Assembly (NCBI RefSeq): GCF_016428585.1 | Contig: NZ_JAELVR010000008.1 | Coordinates: forward strand, 1-64,000 | Reading direction: 5' to 3' | DNA length: 64,000 bases | Origin: Sedimentitalea arenosa | Lineage (GTDB): Bacteria > Pseudomonadota > Alphaproteobacteria > Rhodobacterales > Rhodobacteraceae | Shown here: positions 17,462 through 25,154 of the stretch, one piece after another | Layout: every line of letters begins with the position of its first letter | Numbering within the stretch: the first letter of the stretch is position 1 | The notes under the pieces: generated by a model | Told to the model about the DNA's origin: nothing | The model's database searches: none | The model's input: only the letters and a program-made list of their open reading frames with translations | Made by a program: the position numbers and the translations under genes

Positions 17462-18541
17462 ATGATCGTTCTGGAGAAACGGCCGCAGCCCTCGCAGGCC
17501 TGGTCGCTGGCGACACCGGTGCTGGCGGTGCTGGCGACGATGCTGTTCGGCGGCCTGCTTTTCGCGGTGCTCGGCAAGAACCCGGTCGAAGCGATCAGGA
17601 CGATCTTCTGGGATCCGCTGTTTGGTGAGTTCGCCTTCTACTATCGCCCGCAGCTGTTGGTGAAGGGCGCGCCATTGGTTCTGATCGCCATCGGCCTGTC
17701 TCTGGGCTTCAAGGCCGGGATCTGGAACATCGGCGCCGAGGGGCAGTACATCATGGGGGCGCTCTGCGGGGCGGGTATCGGGCTGGCTTTCTATCCGCTG
17801 GATGCGGTCTATGTCTTCCCGTTGATGGTTCTGGGCGGCGCCTTCGGCGGATGGGCCTGGGCGATGATTCCCGCGATCCTGAAGGTGCGCTTCGGCACCA
17901 ACGAGATCCTCGTTTCCCTGATGCTGGTCTACGTGGCCGAGCAATTGCTCGCCTCGATGTCGCTGGGTCTTCTCAAGAACCCCGAGGGGTTCGGGTTTCC
18001 CGGCAGCCGCAACCTGAACGAATATGCCAGCGCGACCAGCTGGATCAGCCAGGACATCGGCATGCACTGGGGGGTTGTCGCCGCCTTCATCGCGGTGATC
18101 TTCGCCTACGTGCTGCTCAACCGGCACATGCTGGGCTTTCACATCCGCCTGACGGGCGACGCGCCGCGCGCGGCGCGGTTCGCGGGGGTTCGGCCGGCAC
18201 GGCTGATCCTGTTCTGCCTCGGCACCTCCGGGCTGCTGGCCGGGTTGGCCGGGCTGTTCGAGGTCGCGGGGCCCGCGGGCCAGGTCAGCATCGATTTCAA
18301 TGTCGGCTACGGCTTCACGGCGATCATCGTGGCATTTCTCGGCCGGTTGCATCCGGTCGGCATCCTTTTGGCGGCCGGTCTGATGGCGCTCACCTATATC
18401 GGTGGCGAGATCGCGCAGTCGCAGCTGGGCCTGCCCGCGGCGGCGATCCAGGTGTTCCAAGGGATGCTGCTGTTCTTCCTGCTGGCACTCGACGTTCTGA
18501 CGAACTACCGCATCCGGATGCGCATGCGTGAGGTGGCCTGA
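17462..18541 (+). CDS. BMP-type ABC transporter permease 1
   Basis: This 359-residue integral membrane protein has about eight to ten hydrophobic helices. The characteristic region is L-S-L-G-F-K-A-G-I-W-N-I-G-A-E-G-Q-Y near residues 80-97, the conserved N-I-G-A-E-G-Q motif of this permease family (BPD_transp_2). The segment R-F-G-T-N-E-I-L-V-S-L-M-L near 142-154 is also typical. It forms one half of the membrane channel with the next gene, whose ATG begins two bases after this stop. Confidence 0.92.
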   Translation: MIVLEKRPQPSQAWSLATPVLAVLATMLFGGLLFAVLGKNPVEAIRTIFWDPLFGEFAFYYRPQLLVKGAPLVLIAIGLSLGFKAGIWNIGAEGQYIMGALCGAGIGLAFYPLDAVYVFPLMVLGGAFGGWAWAMIPAILKVRFGTNEILVSLMLVYVAEQLLASMSLGLLKNPEGFGFPGSRNLNEYASATSWISQDIGMHWGVVAAFIAVIFAYVLLNRHMLGFHIRLTGDAPRAARFAGVRPARLILFCLGTSGLLAGLAGLFEVAGPAGQVSIDFNVGYGFTAIIVAFLGRLHPVGILLAAGLMALTYIGGEIAQSQLGLPAAAIQVFQGMLLFFLLALDVLTNYRIRMRMREVA

Positions 18542-18542
18542 C

Positions 18543-19463
18543 ATGGATCTGAGTTCGATCAATCCTGTCCTTCTGGTGGCGTCGCTGATGGTGGCGGCAA
18601 CGCCGATCCTGCTGGCCGCGATTGGCGAGCTGGTCGTGGAAAAATCCGGGGTTCTCAACCTTGGAGTCGAGGGCATGATGATCACCGGCGCGATCAGCGG
18701 GTTCGCCATCGCGGTCGAAACCGGCTCTCCGTTTCTGGGTTTCCTCGCCGCGGCGCTCGGTGGCGCCGTCCTGTCGCTGCTCTTCGCAGTGCTGACGCAG
18801 CTGGCGCTGGCCAACCAGGTCGCCTCCGGCCTTGCGCTGACCCTGTTCGGGCTCGGGCTGAGCGCCCTGATGGGGCAGCGTTACGTGGGAATCAAGCCGC
18901 CGCCGACGCCGGATCTGGATATCCCGATTCTGAGCGATATCCCCGTCATCGGGCCGATCCTCTTCGGCCATGATCCGGTGCTCTATCTCGGCATCGCGAT
19001 CGTCGCCCTGGTCTGGGTCATGCTGAAATTCACCCGTGCCGGCCTGATCCTGCGCGCCGTGGGCGAAAGCCACGACGCGGCCCATGCGCTCGGCTACAAG
19101 GTGGTCCGCATCCGCATCCTCGCGATCCTGTTTGGCGGCGCCTGCGCGGGTCTGGGCGGCGCCTATATCAGCCTCGTCCGGGTGCCGCAGTGGACCGAAG
19201 GCATGACCGCCGGGGTCGGCTGGATCGCGCTCGCGCTCGTGGTCTTCGCAAGCTGGAAACCCTGGCGCGTCCTGCTCGGTGCCTATCTTTTCGGCGGCAT
19301 CACCGTTTTACAGCTGAACCTGCAGGCGGCGGGCGTTGCCATCCCTGTCGAGTATCTGGCAATGTCGCCCTATATCGTCACGATCCTCGTGCTGGTGATC
19401 CTGTCCAGGGACAAGAGCAACGCGCCAGCCTCGCTGGGCCGAATTTTCCACGCCTCTCGATAA
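18543..19463 (+). CDS. BMP-type ABC transporter permease 2
   Basis: This 306-residue polytopic membrane protein shows the family motif K-S-G-V-L-N-L-G-V-E-G-M-M near residues 34-46 and a second conserved segment G-E-S-H-D-A-A-H-A-L-G-Y near 177-188. I use M-D-L-S-S-I-N at 18543 rather than an in-frame Met overlapping the previous gene. Together with the first permease and the two-domain ATPase it completes the importer core. Confidence 0.92.
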   Translation: MDLSSINPVLLVASLMVAATPILLAAIGELVVEKSGVLNLGVEGMMITGAISGFAIAVETGSPFLGFLAAALGGAVLSLLFAVLTQLALANQVASGLALTLFGLGLSALMGQRYVGIKPPPTPDLDIPILSDIPVIGPILFGHDPVLYLGIAIVALVWVMLKFTRAGLILRAVGESHDAAHALGYKVVRIRILAILFGGACAGLGGAYISLVRVPQWTEGMTAGVGWIALALVVFASWKPWRVLLGAYLFGGITVLQLNLQAAGVAIPVEYLAMSPYIVTILVLVILSRDKSNAPASLGRIFHASR

Positions 19464-19495
19464 GAGGCCAATCAGAAGCAACCGGGAGACCCTGA

Positions 19496-20566
19496 ATGAA
19501 ACTGACTTCTCTACTTGCCGGCGCCGCGATGGCGTTGGGCCTGGCCACGATGGCCGTGGCCGAACCGACCAAGGTCGGCTTCGTCTATGTCGGCCCCGTC
19601 GGCGATGGCGGCTGGACCTATGAGCATGACAAGGGCCGGCTGGCGGTCGAGGCCGAGTTCGGCGACGCCGTTGAAACCGTCTTTGTCGAAAGCGTGCCCG
19701 AGGGCCCTGACTCCGAACGGGTGATGACACAGATGGCGCTGAACGGCGCCGATCTGATCTTCACCACCTCCTTCGGGTTCATGGATCCGACGATCAACGT
19801 GGCCAAGAAATTCCCCAACGTGAAATTCGAGCACGCCACCGGCTACAAGACCGCCGAGAACGTGTCGGTCTATTCCGCACGCTTCTACGAAGGCCGCGCG
19901 ATCCAGGGCCATATCGCCGGCAAGATGACCAAGAGCAACATCATCGGCTATATCGGCTCCTACCCCATCCCCGAGGTGATCCGCGGCATCAACAGCGCCT
20001 TCATTCACGCCCGCAAGGCGAACCCCGACGTGCAGTTCAAGATCGTTTGGGCCTATACCTGGTTCGACCCCGCCAAGGAGGCCGACGCCGCCAAGGTTCT
20101 GATCGAGCAGGGCGCCGACGTGATACTGCAACACACCGATTCCACCGCACCGCAGGCCGCGGCCCAGGCCGCTGGCAACGTGATCACCTTCGGGCAGGCC
20201 TCGGACATGAGCGAGTATGCGCCCCTGCCGCGCGTGAGCTCGATCATCGACAACTGGGCGCCCTACTACATCGAACGCACGCGCGCTGTCATGGAGGGAA
20301 CCTGGGAAACCAGCAACCGCTGGGACGGGATCGACAAGGGCATGGTCGGGATCGGCGAGATCTCCGACGCCGTTCCAGCCGAGGTCAAGGAAGAGGCGTT
20401 GGCGCTGAAGGACGCGATCGCATCGGGCGAATACCACCCGTTCACCGGCCCGCTGAACAAGCAGGACGGCAGCGCATGGCTGGCGGACGGCGAAACCGCC
20501 GATGACGGTACGTTGGCCGGTATGAATTTCTACGTCGAGGGCATCGAGGGCGAAATTCCCAACTGA
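19496..20566 (+). CDS. BMP family substrate-binding protein
   Basis: This 356-residue periplasmic solute-binding protein starts with a signal peptide (M-K-L-T-S-L-L-A-G-A-A-M-A-L-G-L) cleaved after A-V-A near residue 22, with no lipobox Cys. The fold signature of the Bmp/Med family is visible: G-F-V-Y-V-G-P-V-G-D-G-G-W-T-Y near 28-42, T-T-S-F-G-F-M-D near 87 and I-G-S-Y-P-I-P-E near 155. It is last in the transporter operon and is followed by a strong terminator. The ligand is probably a nucleoside, though other BMP proteins bind other small molecules. Confidence 0.92.
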   Translation: MKLTSLLAGAAMALGLATMAVAEPTKVGFVYVGPVGDGGWTYEHDKGRLAVEAEFGDAVETVFVESVPEGPDSERVMTQMALNGADLIFTTSFGFMDPTINVAKKFPNVKFEHATGYKTAENVSVYSARFYEGRAIQGHIAGKMTKSNIIGYIGSYPIPEVIRGINSAFIHARKANPDVQFKIVWAYTWFDPAKEADAAKVLIEQGADVILQHTDSTAPQAAAQAAGNVITFGQASDMSEYAPLPRVSSIIDNWAPYYIERTRAVMEGTWETSNRWDGIDKGMVGIGEISDAVPAEVKEEALALKDAIASGEYHPFTGPLNKQDGSAWLADGETADDGTLAGMNFYVEGIEGEIPN

Positions 20567-20601
20567 TCCGGGACAACCGCCTTTTCGACGAAACCGACAG
20601 A

Positions 20602-20625
20602 GACCCCGCCCCGGCGGGGTCTTTT
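20602..20625 (+). terminator. Rho-independent terminator of the BMP transporter operon
   Basis: GACCCCG (20602-20608) pairs with CGGGGTC (20615-20621) across CCCCGG and is followed directly by TTTT. It lies 36 bases after the binding-protein stop. Confidence 0.85.
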
Positions 20626-20685
20626 CCGTTCGGATGCACGCGCTCTCCTCTTCCCCGGCTCGGGTTGGCGTGTCAGAGTGTTGCC

Positions 20686-21621
20686 ATGACACAGATGACC
20701 ACACCCGATGGAACCCCCGCCAGCCGCTTTGCCTTTGGCACCATGCAGTTCGGCGGCAACGCCGATGAAGCCGACAGCCGCGCGATGTTCGAGGCCTGCC
20801 GCGCACAGGGGATCAACCACTTTGACACCGCCTATGTCTATACCGACGGAGCCTCGGAAACCCTGCTCGGCCGGATGATCGCCGATACACGGGACTCGCT
20901 TCTGATCGCGACGAAATACGGCAGCGTCGGCGGCGCCGGCCGCACCAACATGGCCGAGCAGTTCGCCATGTCCTGCACGCGGCTGGGTCTTGACGGGGTC
21001 GACCTCCTGTACCTGCACATGTTCGATCCCGACACCGATCTGCACGAGACCATGGAAGGTTTCGCCGACCTGAAACAGGCCGGGCGCATCCGTTACGTCG
21101 GCCTGTCGAATTTCGCCGCCTGGCAGGTGATGAAGGCAGTGCGCATCGCCGCCGAGTTCGACCTGACGATCGACGTCCTGCAGCCGATGTACAACCTTGT
21201 GAAGCGCCAAGCCGAGGTCGAGATCCTGCCGATGTGCGCCGACCAGGGCATCACCGCGGTGCCCTATTCCCCCTTGGGTGGCGGGTTGCTGACGGGCAAG
21301 TACGCACGCGGAGACACCGGGCGGATCATGACCAACGAGATGTACAAGTCCCGCTACCGCGATGGCTGGATGCATGACAGCGCCACCGCGCTTGCGGGGC
21401 TCGCCGAGGAAGTCGGCACCGACCCGGCGACGCTCGCCGTGGCCTGGGTCGCGGCGCATCCGACCCGCCCGGTGCCGATCATCTCGGCGCGCAATGCCGA
21501 GCAGCTGAAACCGTCCCTCGATGCGCTCGACTTCGAGATGACGGACACCCTCTACGGCCGGATCTCGTCCCTGTCGCCGACGCCGCCCCCGGCGACGGAT
21601 CGCAGCGAAACCGGCACATGA
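20686..21621 (+). CDS. Aldo/keto reductase
   Basis: This 311-residue NADPH-dependent oxidoreductase has a TIM-barrel fold. The catalytic tetrad is visible as Asp47 and Tyr52 in F-D-T-A-Y-V-Y-T-D-G, Lys77 in I-A-T-K-Y-G, and His111 in L-L-Y-L-H-M-F-D. The Y-S-P-L-G-G-G-L-L-T-G-K segment near 192-203 and P-I-I-S-A-R-N near 264 contact the cofactor. The Met at 20686 is chosen; a second at 20695 is possible. The substrate is unknown. Its stop overlaps the start of the DUF938 methyltransferase by four bases. Confidence 0.9.
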   Translation: MTQMTTPDGTPASRFAFGTMQFGGNADEADSRAMFEACRAQGINHFDTAYVYTDGASETLLGRMIADTRDSLLIATKYGSVGGAGRTNMAEQFAMSCTRLGLDGVDLLYLHMFDPDTDLHETMEGFADLKQAGRIRYVGLSNFAAWQVMKAVRIAAEFDLTIDVLQPMYNLVKRQAEVEILPMCADQGITAVPYSPLGGGLLTGKYARGDTGRIMTNEMYKSRYRDGWMHDSATALAGLAEEVGTDPATLAVAWVAAHPTRPVPIISARNAEQLKPSLDALDFEMTDTLYGRISSLSPTPPPATDRSETGT

Positions 21622-22277
21622 CACGGCGCGCGCTGCCCGACACGGCCAACGTGGCCCACGCGTCGGACGGCGCGAAGCTCAACGCCCCGGCGGCCGAACG
21701 CAACCTCGCCCCGCTCTGCGATCTGCTGTCGCAATTCGCGCCGAAAACGGGAGCCGCGCTCGAGATCGCCAGCGGCACCGGGCAGCATGTCGTCGCCTTT
21801 GCCAAGCGGCTTCCCGGTCTCGATTGGCAACCGTCCGAGCCCGACGCAGCCCGCCGGGCCAGCATCGACGCCTATGCCGCCGAGTCCCAACTGGACAACC
21901 TGGCTCCTGCGTTCGAGCTGGATGCGGCGGCACCCGGCTGGGGTGCCCGTCACGCGGGACAGGCGCTGATCGTGGTGATCAACCTGCTGCACCTGATCTC
22001 GATGACCGAGACCGAAACCCTGATCGGCGAAGCCGCCCGGGCACTGACCCCATCCGGGCGCTTCGTGATCTACGGCCCGTTTCAACGCGGCGGCGAATTG
22101 ACCAGCGACGGCGATGCCCGGTTCCATGCCAGCCTGATCGCGCAAGACCCCGAGATCGGGTACAAGGACGATTTCGACATTCTCGACCTGGCTCTGGCCG
22201 CGGGATTGACGGTCGTGGACGTGATCGAGATGCCCGCCAACAACCTCGCCCTGGTGCTGGAAAAGCCCGCGATCTGA
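21618..22277 (+). CDS. DUF938 family SAM-dependent methyltransferase
   Basis: This 219-residue protein has a Rossmann-like methyltransferase fold: motif I A-L-E-I-A-S-G-T-G-Q-H-V near residues 47-58, an acidic strand W-Q-P-S-E-P-D near 71-77, and V-I-N-L-L-H-L-I near 120-127. DUF938 is common in proteobacteria and its substrate is not known. The start lies within the ATGA overlap with the aldo/keto reductase, so the two are coupled. Confidence 0.88.
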   Translation: MTRRALPDTANVAHASDGAKLNAPAAERNLAPLCDLLSQFAPKTGAALEIASGTGQHVVAFAKRLPGLDWQPSEPDAARRASIDAYAAESQLDNLAPAFELDAAAPGWGARHAGQALIVVINLLHLISMTETETLIGEAARALTPSGRFVIYGPFQRGGELTSDGDARFHASLIAQDPEIGYKDDFDILDLALAAGLTVVDVIEMPANNLALVLEKPAI

Positions 22278-22355
22278 TCAGGATCAAGGCGGCGGCCCGG
22301 CGGATGGGATGAATTCACCTGCAAAGAACACGATATATGGTGAGGACCGATACCC

Positions 22356-22694
22356 ATGACATGGCAAGACAAGCTGAACAGCACCCGGAGCGGACTGCGC
22401 AATCTGAACGGGGCGATTCCCGACACTGCCCGCGCCTTCGGCGGACTGGGCAAGGCCGTCAAGCAGGAGGGCGCGCTCGACTACAAGACCAAGGAGTTCG
22501 TCGCGCTCGGCATCTCGGTCGCCGACCGGTGCGAACCCTGCATCTCGTTGCACATCGAAGCGCTGATCAAGCTGGGCGCCACCCGTGAAGAGGTCGCCGA
22601 GGTGTTGGGCATGTGCATCCAGATGGGCGGCGGGCCTGCGATGATGTATGCCGCCAAGGCGCTCGAATGCTTCGATGAATTGAGCGCGGCATGA
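22356..22694 (+). CDS. Carboxymuconolactone decarboxylase / AhpD-like protein
   Basis: This 112-residue all-helical protein carries the AhpD-type redox motif C-E-P-C at residues 59-62 and the nearby His66 (I-S-L-H-I), preceded by K-E-F-V-A-L-G-I-S-V-A. Such proteins act as peroxidase-coupled reductases or as decarboxylases; the C-x-x-C-x-x-x-H arrangement favours a redox role. A purine-rich stretch precedes the ATG. The next gene starts within its last four bases. Confidence 0.88.
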   Translation: MTWQDKLNSTRSGLRNLNGAIPDTARAFGGLGKAVKQEGALDYKTKEFVALGISVADRCEPCISLHIEALIKLGATREEVAEVLGMCIQMGGGPAMMYAAKALECFDELSAA

Positions 22695-23131
22695 AACCGC
22701 TTCTGGCATGCCTGCCGATCGCGCTTGCCGCCGGCATGGCGCTGGCGCAAGCCGGTCAACCCGGGGGGCATTTCATCGAGAATTGGGATCTCGACGGCGA
22801 TGGCTCGGTGTCGCCCGAAGAGGCCACCCAGAAACGGGCGGAACTCTTCACGATGTTCGACCAGGACGGCTCGGGCGGGCTTGATCCGGCCGAATACGAC
22901 CTCTTCGATCAGACCCGGCAGGCCGACATGAAGGCCAATGCCGGTGGCCACGACAAGGGGCCGATGCGAATCGTGAATGACGGCTTGACCTTGCCCTTCA
23001 ACGACACGAACGGCGATGGGACCGTCAGCCGCGACGAGTTCCTCGGCCGCAGTGGGGACTGGTTCGAAATGATCGACCGGACCGGCGATGGGGTTGTCGA
23101 CAGCGCGGACTTCACCCGCCCGGGCGGCTGA
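22691..23131 (+). CDS. Secreted EF-hand calcium-binding protein
   Basis: This 146-residue protein has a signal peptide (M-K-P-L-L-A-C-L-P-I-A-L-A-A-G-M-A-L-A, cleaved near residue 19-20). It has four EF-hand loops in two pairs: D-L-D-G-D-G-S-V-S-P-E-E, D-Q-D-G-S-G-G-L-D-P-A-E, D-T-N-G-D-G-T-V-S-R-D-E and D-R-T-G-D-G-V-V-D-S-A-D. The last loop ends in Asp rather than Glu. It is probably a periplasmic calcium sensor or buffer. It overlaps the CMD-family gene by four bases, so the two are co-translated although a functional link is not obvious. Confidence 0.88.
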   Translation: MKPLLACLPIALAAGMALAQAGQPGGHFIENWDLDGDGSVSPEEATQKRAELFTMFDQDGSGGLDPAEYDLFDQTRQADMKANAGGHDKGPMRIVNDGLTLPFNDTNGDGTVSRDEFLGRSGDWFEMIDRTGDGVVDSADFTRPGG

Positions 23132-23317
23132 TCCGCCCGCTCGGCGGCATTTCGCGAAGGGTATCCGCCCCAATGCTGGCGGCCAGGCGGCGCGCTGCCG
23201 CGCGGTGTTCCTCCGCTCAAACCGTTTCGCCGCTCCGAGGAAGGAGGCAGGTCGCAATTTGCCCGCGCGCTTGGTACGGTCGATACGGTCGCCCCCAAGG
23301 ACCGGCAGATCCGGAAC

Positions 23318-23827
23318 CTACGCCCTGACGGATTCACGCCCCATCAGGCTGTCGATCAGAAGGCTCAGCAATTCTCCCCGATTGTGGGTGCCCGACTTGC
23401 GGTAGATCGCGTTCAGATGCGACTTGACAGTGCCTTCCGCGCTGCCTCGCAGCGCGGCGATCTCGGCGATTCCCATCCCCTTGACCAGGAAGGTCGCCAC
23501 GTCCCGCTCGGACGGGGTCAGACCCCACGTGTCGAAATGCGCCTCGATCACGTCATGCAGGGCCGAAGTGGCGACCGACACGCTATGCTCCAGGTGGGCC
23601 TTGCGCCGCAGCAGCGCCTGCACGAAGCGGATCTCGAACAGGATCGCGGCGACCAGCGACAGGGTGGCGATGCCCTCGATGTACAGGTGCCAGCGCGTCG
23701 TCGTCATGTCGGCGGTCTCGCTGAAGTCCGCGATGATGTCCGCAGCGAAGAACCCGGCGCAAAGCACCTGGATCACCACCAGGAGGATCAGTCCCTGCGG
23801 GGCGCGGGAGGGGCTCGCCTGTGTCAC
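23318..23827 (-). CDS. Membrane-anchored LuxR-type transcriptional regulator
   Basis: This 169-residue protein starts at a GTG within the four-base overlap with the cytochrome gene. Two hydrophobic helices (about residues 10-30, G-L-I-L-L-V-V-I-Q-V-L, and 45-68, L-Y-I-E-G-I-A-T-L-S-L) precede a short coiled linker. A GerE/LuxR HTH follows at about 101-165: L-T-P-S-E-R-D-V-A-T-F-L-V-K-G, I-A-E-I-A-A-L-R-G-S-A-E-G-T-V-K-S-H-L-N. There is no receiver domain. The arrangement suggests a regulator tethered in the inner membrane that senses something there, perhaps through the co-transcribed cytochrome b; this is inference. Confidence 0.82.
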   Translation of the reverse strand: MTQASPSRAPQGLILLVVIQVLCAGFFAADIIADFSETADMTTTRWHLYIEGIATLSLVAAILFEIRFVQALLRRKAHLEHSVSVATSALHDVIEAHFDTWGLTPSERDVATFLVKGMGIAEIAALRGSAEGTVKSHLNAIYRKSGTHNRGELLSLLIDSLMGRESVRA

Positions 23828-24363
23828 ACTCCGCTCTTCTCTTCGGGTCGCATCTCCTTGTAACCCGTCACCATCGCGCGGGGAAGGTTGACGCCCAGCC
23901 TGCGACTTTCCACCACGACGGCAGCAACATGGAGCAGCACCGAGATCTCGGCCCATGCCACGGCGAATTCGTGCAGTTCCTCGGGCCATTCGACACCCCA
24001 GAACCGGTCGGTCGTCATCAGGTGACCGGACAGACCGATCACGATCAGCGCCAGCAACAGGTTGTAGATCATCAAGGCGCCCAGCGGAGAATGCCCGACC
24101 TCGGCATGCCTGCGTCCTGTGGCGATCTCGATCACCTGGCGTCGCGCGCCGCCCAGGCTGGGCGGAAAGTCCGCGAACCGTGCATGGCGGCTGCCCACGA
24201 CGCCCCAAAGCAGACGCAGGGCGACCAGCGCCAACACCCCGTAGCCGATCCAGACATGAAGCTTGCTGTCATCATCCACGACCAGCGCATTGGCCGCGAA
24301 CAGGATCACGAGAGACCAGTGAAAGATCCGGACGACCGGATCCCAAACCTTGATGCGCTCCAT
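23824..24363 (-). CDS. Cytochrome b561-type membrane protein
   Basis: This 179-residue di-heme cytochrome b domain protein begins R-I-K-V-W-D-P-V-V-R-I-F-H-W-S-L, the classic start of the family with a heme-ligand His at residue 15. Further candidate ligands are His36 (K-L-H-V-W-I-G-Y), a His in helix 3 (G-L-S-G-H-L-M-T) and one in helix 4 (V-L-L-H-V-A-A). It should carry electrons from the quinone pool to a partner. The PepSY-domain protein 57 bases upstream and the LuxR protein overlapping downstream form an operon. No cytochrome c or enzyme partner is adjacent. Confidence 0.88.
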   Translation of the reverse strand: MERIKVWDPVVRIFHWSLVILFAANALVVDDDSKLHVWIGYGVLALVALRLLWGVVGSRHARFADFPPSLGGARRQVIEIATGRRHAEVGHSPLGALMIYNLLLALIVIGLSGHLMTTDRFWGVEWPEELHEFAVAWAEISVLLHVAAVVVESRRLGVNLPRAMVTGYKEMRPEEKSGV

Positions 24364-24419
24364 CGGAAAACTCCTTTCCGAGCTGGGGCCGGCGAACCCG
24401 CCGGCCCGGTGCAGTAGGA

Positions 24420-24680
24420 TCAGTCGTCCTCTTTGGTTTTGACGATCTCCATCTTCTCGTTCAGATAGACTTCATAGCGTTTGCCGTCCTTGCGGGCATA
24501 GGCTTCGTAAAGACCGTCATCGGTCTTGATCTTGCCGACCTCGTAGCCCTGCCCGGTCAACATTGTCGAGATTTGCGTGCGGACCTCGTCGGTCAACTTG
24601 ACGCCGCTTTCGGACGCCAGCGCGCTTCCGGCCGCCAGGGTCAGAACACTGCCCAGAAGCATTGCTTTCAGTTTCGTCAT
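24420..24680 (-). CDS. Periplasmic PepSY-domain protein
   Basis: This 86-residue protein has a signal peptide (M-T-K-L-K-A-M-L-L-G-S-V-L-T-L-A-A-G-S-A-L-A, cleavage near residue 22). The rest is a single PepSY-type domain: I-S-T-M-L-T-G-Q-G-Y-E-V-G-K-I-K-T-D-D-G-L-Y-E-A-Y-A and K-R-Y-E-V-Y-L-N near 72-79. The start is backed by GGAAAGGA upstream; the longer open frame to 24923 is not coding-like. It is first in the PepSY-cytochrome b-LuxR operon. PepSY proteins often accompany cytochrome b or sensor proteins, but the role here is unknown. Confidence 0.82.
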   Translation of the reverse strand: MTKLKAMLLGSVLTLAAGSALASESGVKLTDEVRTQISTMLTGQGYEVGKIKTDDGLYEAYARKDGKRYEVYLNEKMEIVKTKEDD

Positions 24681-24968
24681 GGGTCTTCCTTTCCATCTGT
24701 TATGCCCGCAAGATCTGCGCGGCGTGGTGGTCAGGATGTCGGGCGGATAGCCACGCGACACCATCCCCCGACAGGTGGAGATCGCCAACCTGCGCCCCCT
24801 GTTCATCGTTCTGCAACCGTGGTTCAGGCTCCAAACGGTGCGAGGCCCCCAAAACAGGTCATCCACCGTTGCTCGGGCCGTACCGGCTGAGACCAAGCCA
24901 GAAAAAGCGTCGAACGACACCACAGATGTCTTGTTGTCCCGACGGTCTCAAAACAGAAAACCCTGAGA

Positions 24969-25029
24969 GGGGGCTCCGCCCCCGCCGCCCTGCAGGCGAC
25001 TCCCCCGGAGTATTTTTGCAAAGATGAAG
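24969..25029 (+). repeat. Rhodobacteraceae-type short interspersed repeat, copy 2
   Basis: GGGGGCTCCGCCCCC (24969-24983) is a perfect small hairpin. It is followed by a G+C-rich spacer and the core CCCCCGGAGTATTTTTGCAA with AGATGAAG, ending at 25029. It has the same architecture as the copy at 8022. Confidence 0.7.
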
Positions 25030-25054
25030 GGCGCTAAAGTCTTTGGTTCTTCAG

Positions 25055-25091
25055 CTTCGTTCAAATACTCCGGGGTTTGGGGCAGAGCCCC
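25055..25091 (-). repeat. Rhodobacteraceae-type short interspersed repeat, copy 3 (inverted)
   Basis: Read on the minus strand this is GGGGCTCTGCCCC, AAA, then CCCCGGAGTATTTGAACGAAG. That is nearly the same as the copy at 8022 except after GTATTT. It faces copy 2 across 25 bases. Confidence 0.65.
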
Positions 25092-25154
25092 AAGACATGC
25101 TCGCTGCCACGAGATTGGAGTGGCGTTCGGGGAAAGCCGTGCCTTCCGGATGGC

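Larger units (their letters stand above)
24681..25154. other. Intergenic region with paired interspersed repeats
   Basis: This 474-base gap holds no convincing gene. The right half carries two copies of the short repeat in opposite orientations (24969-25029 and 25055-25091). The left part must contain the promoter of the PepSY operon. Confidence 0.55.

Noticed and set aside
24681-24923. Upstream extension of the PepSY gene
   Set aside because: The Met at 24680 has a good ribosome binding site and a proper signal peptide; the extension has neither coding bias nor family similarity.
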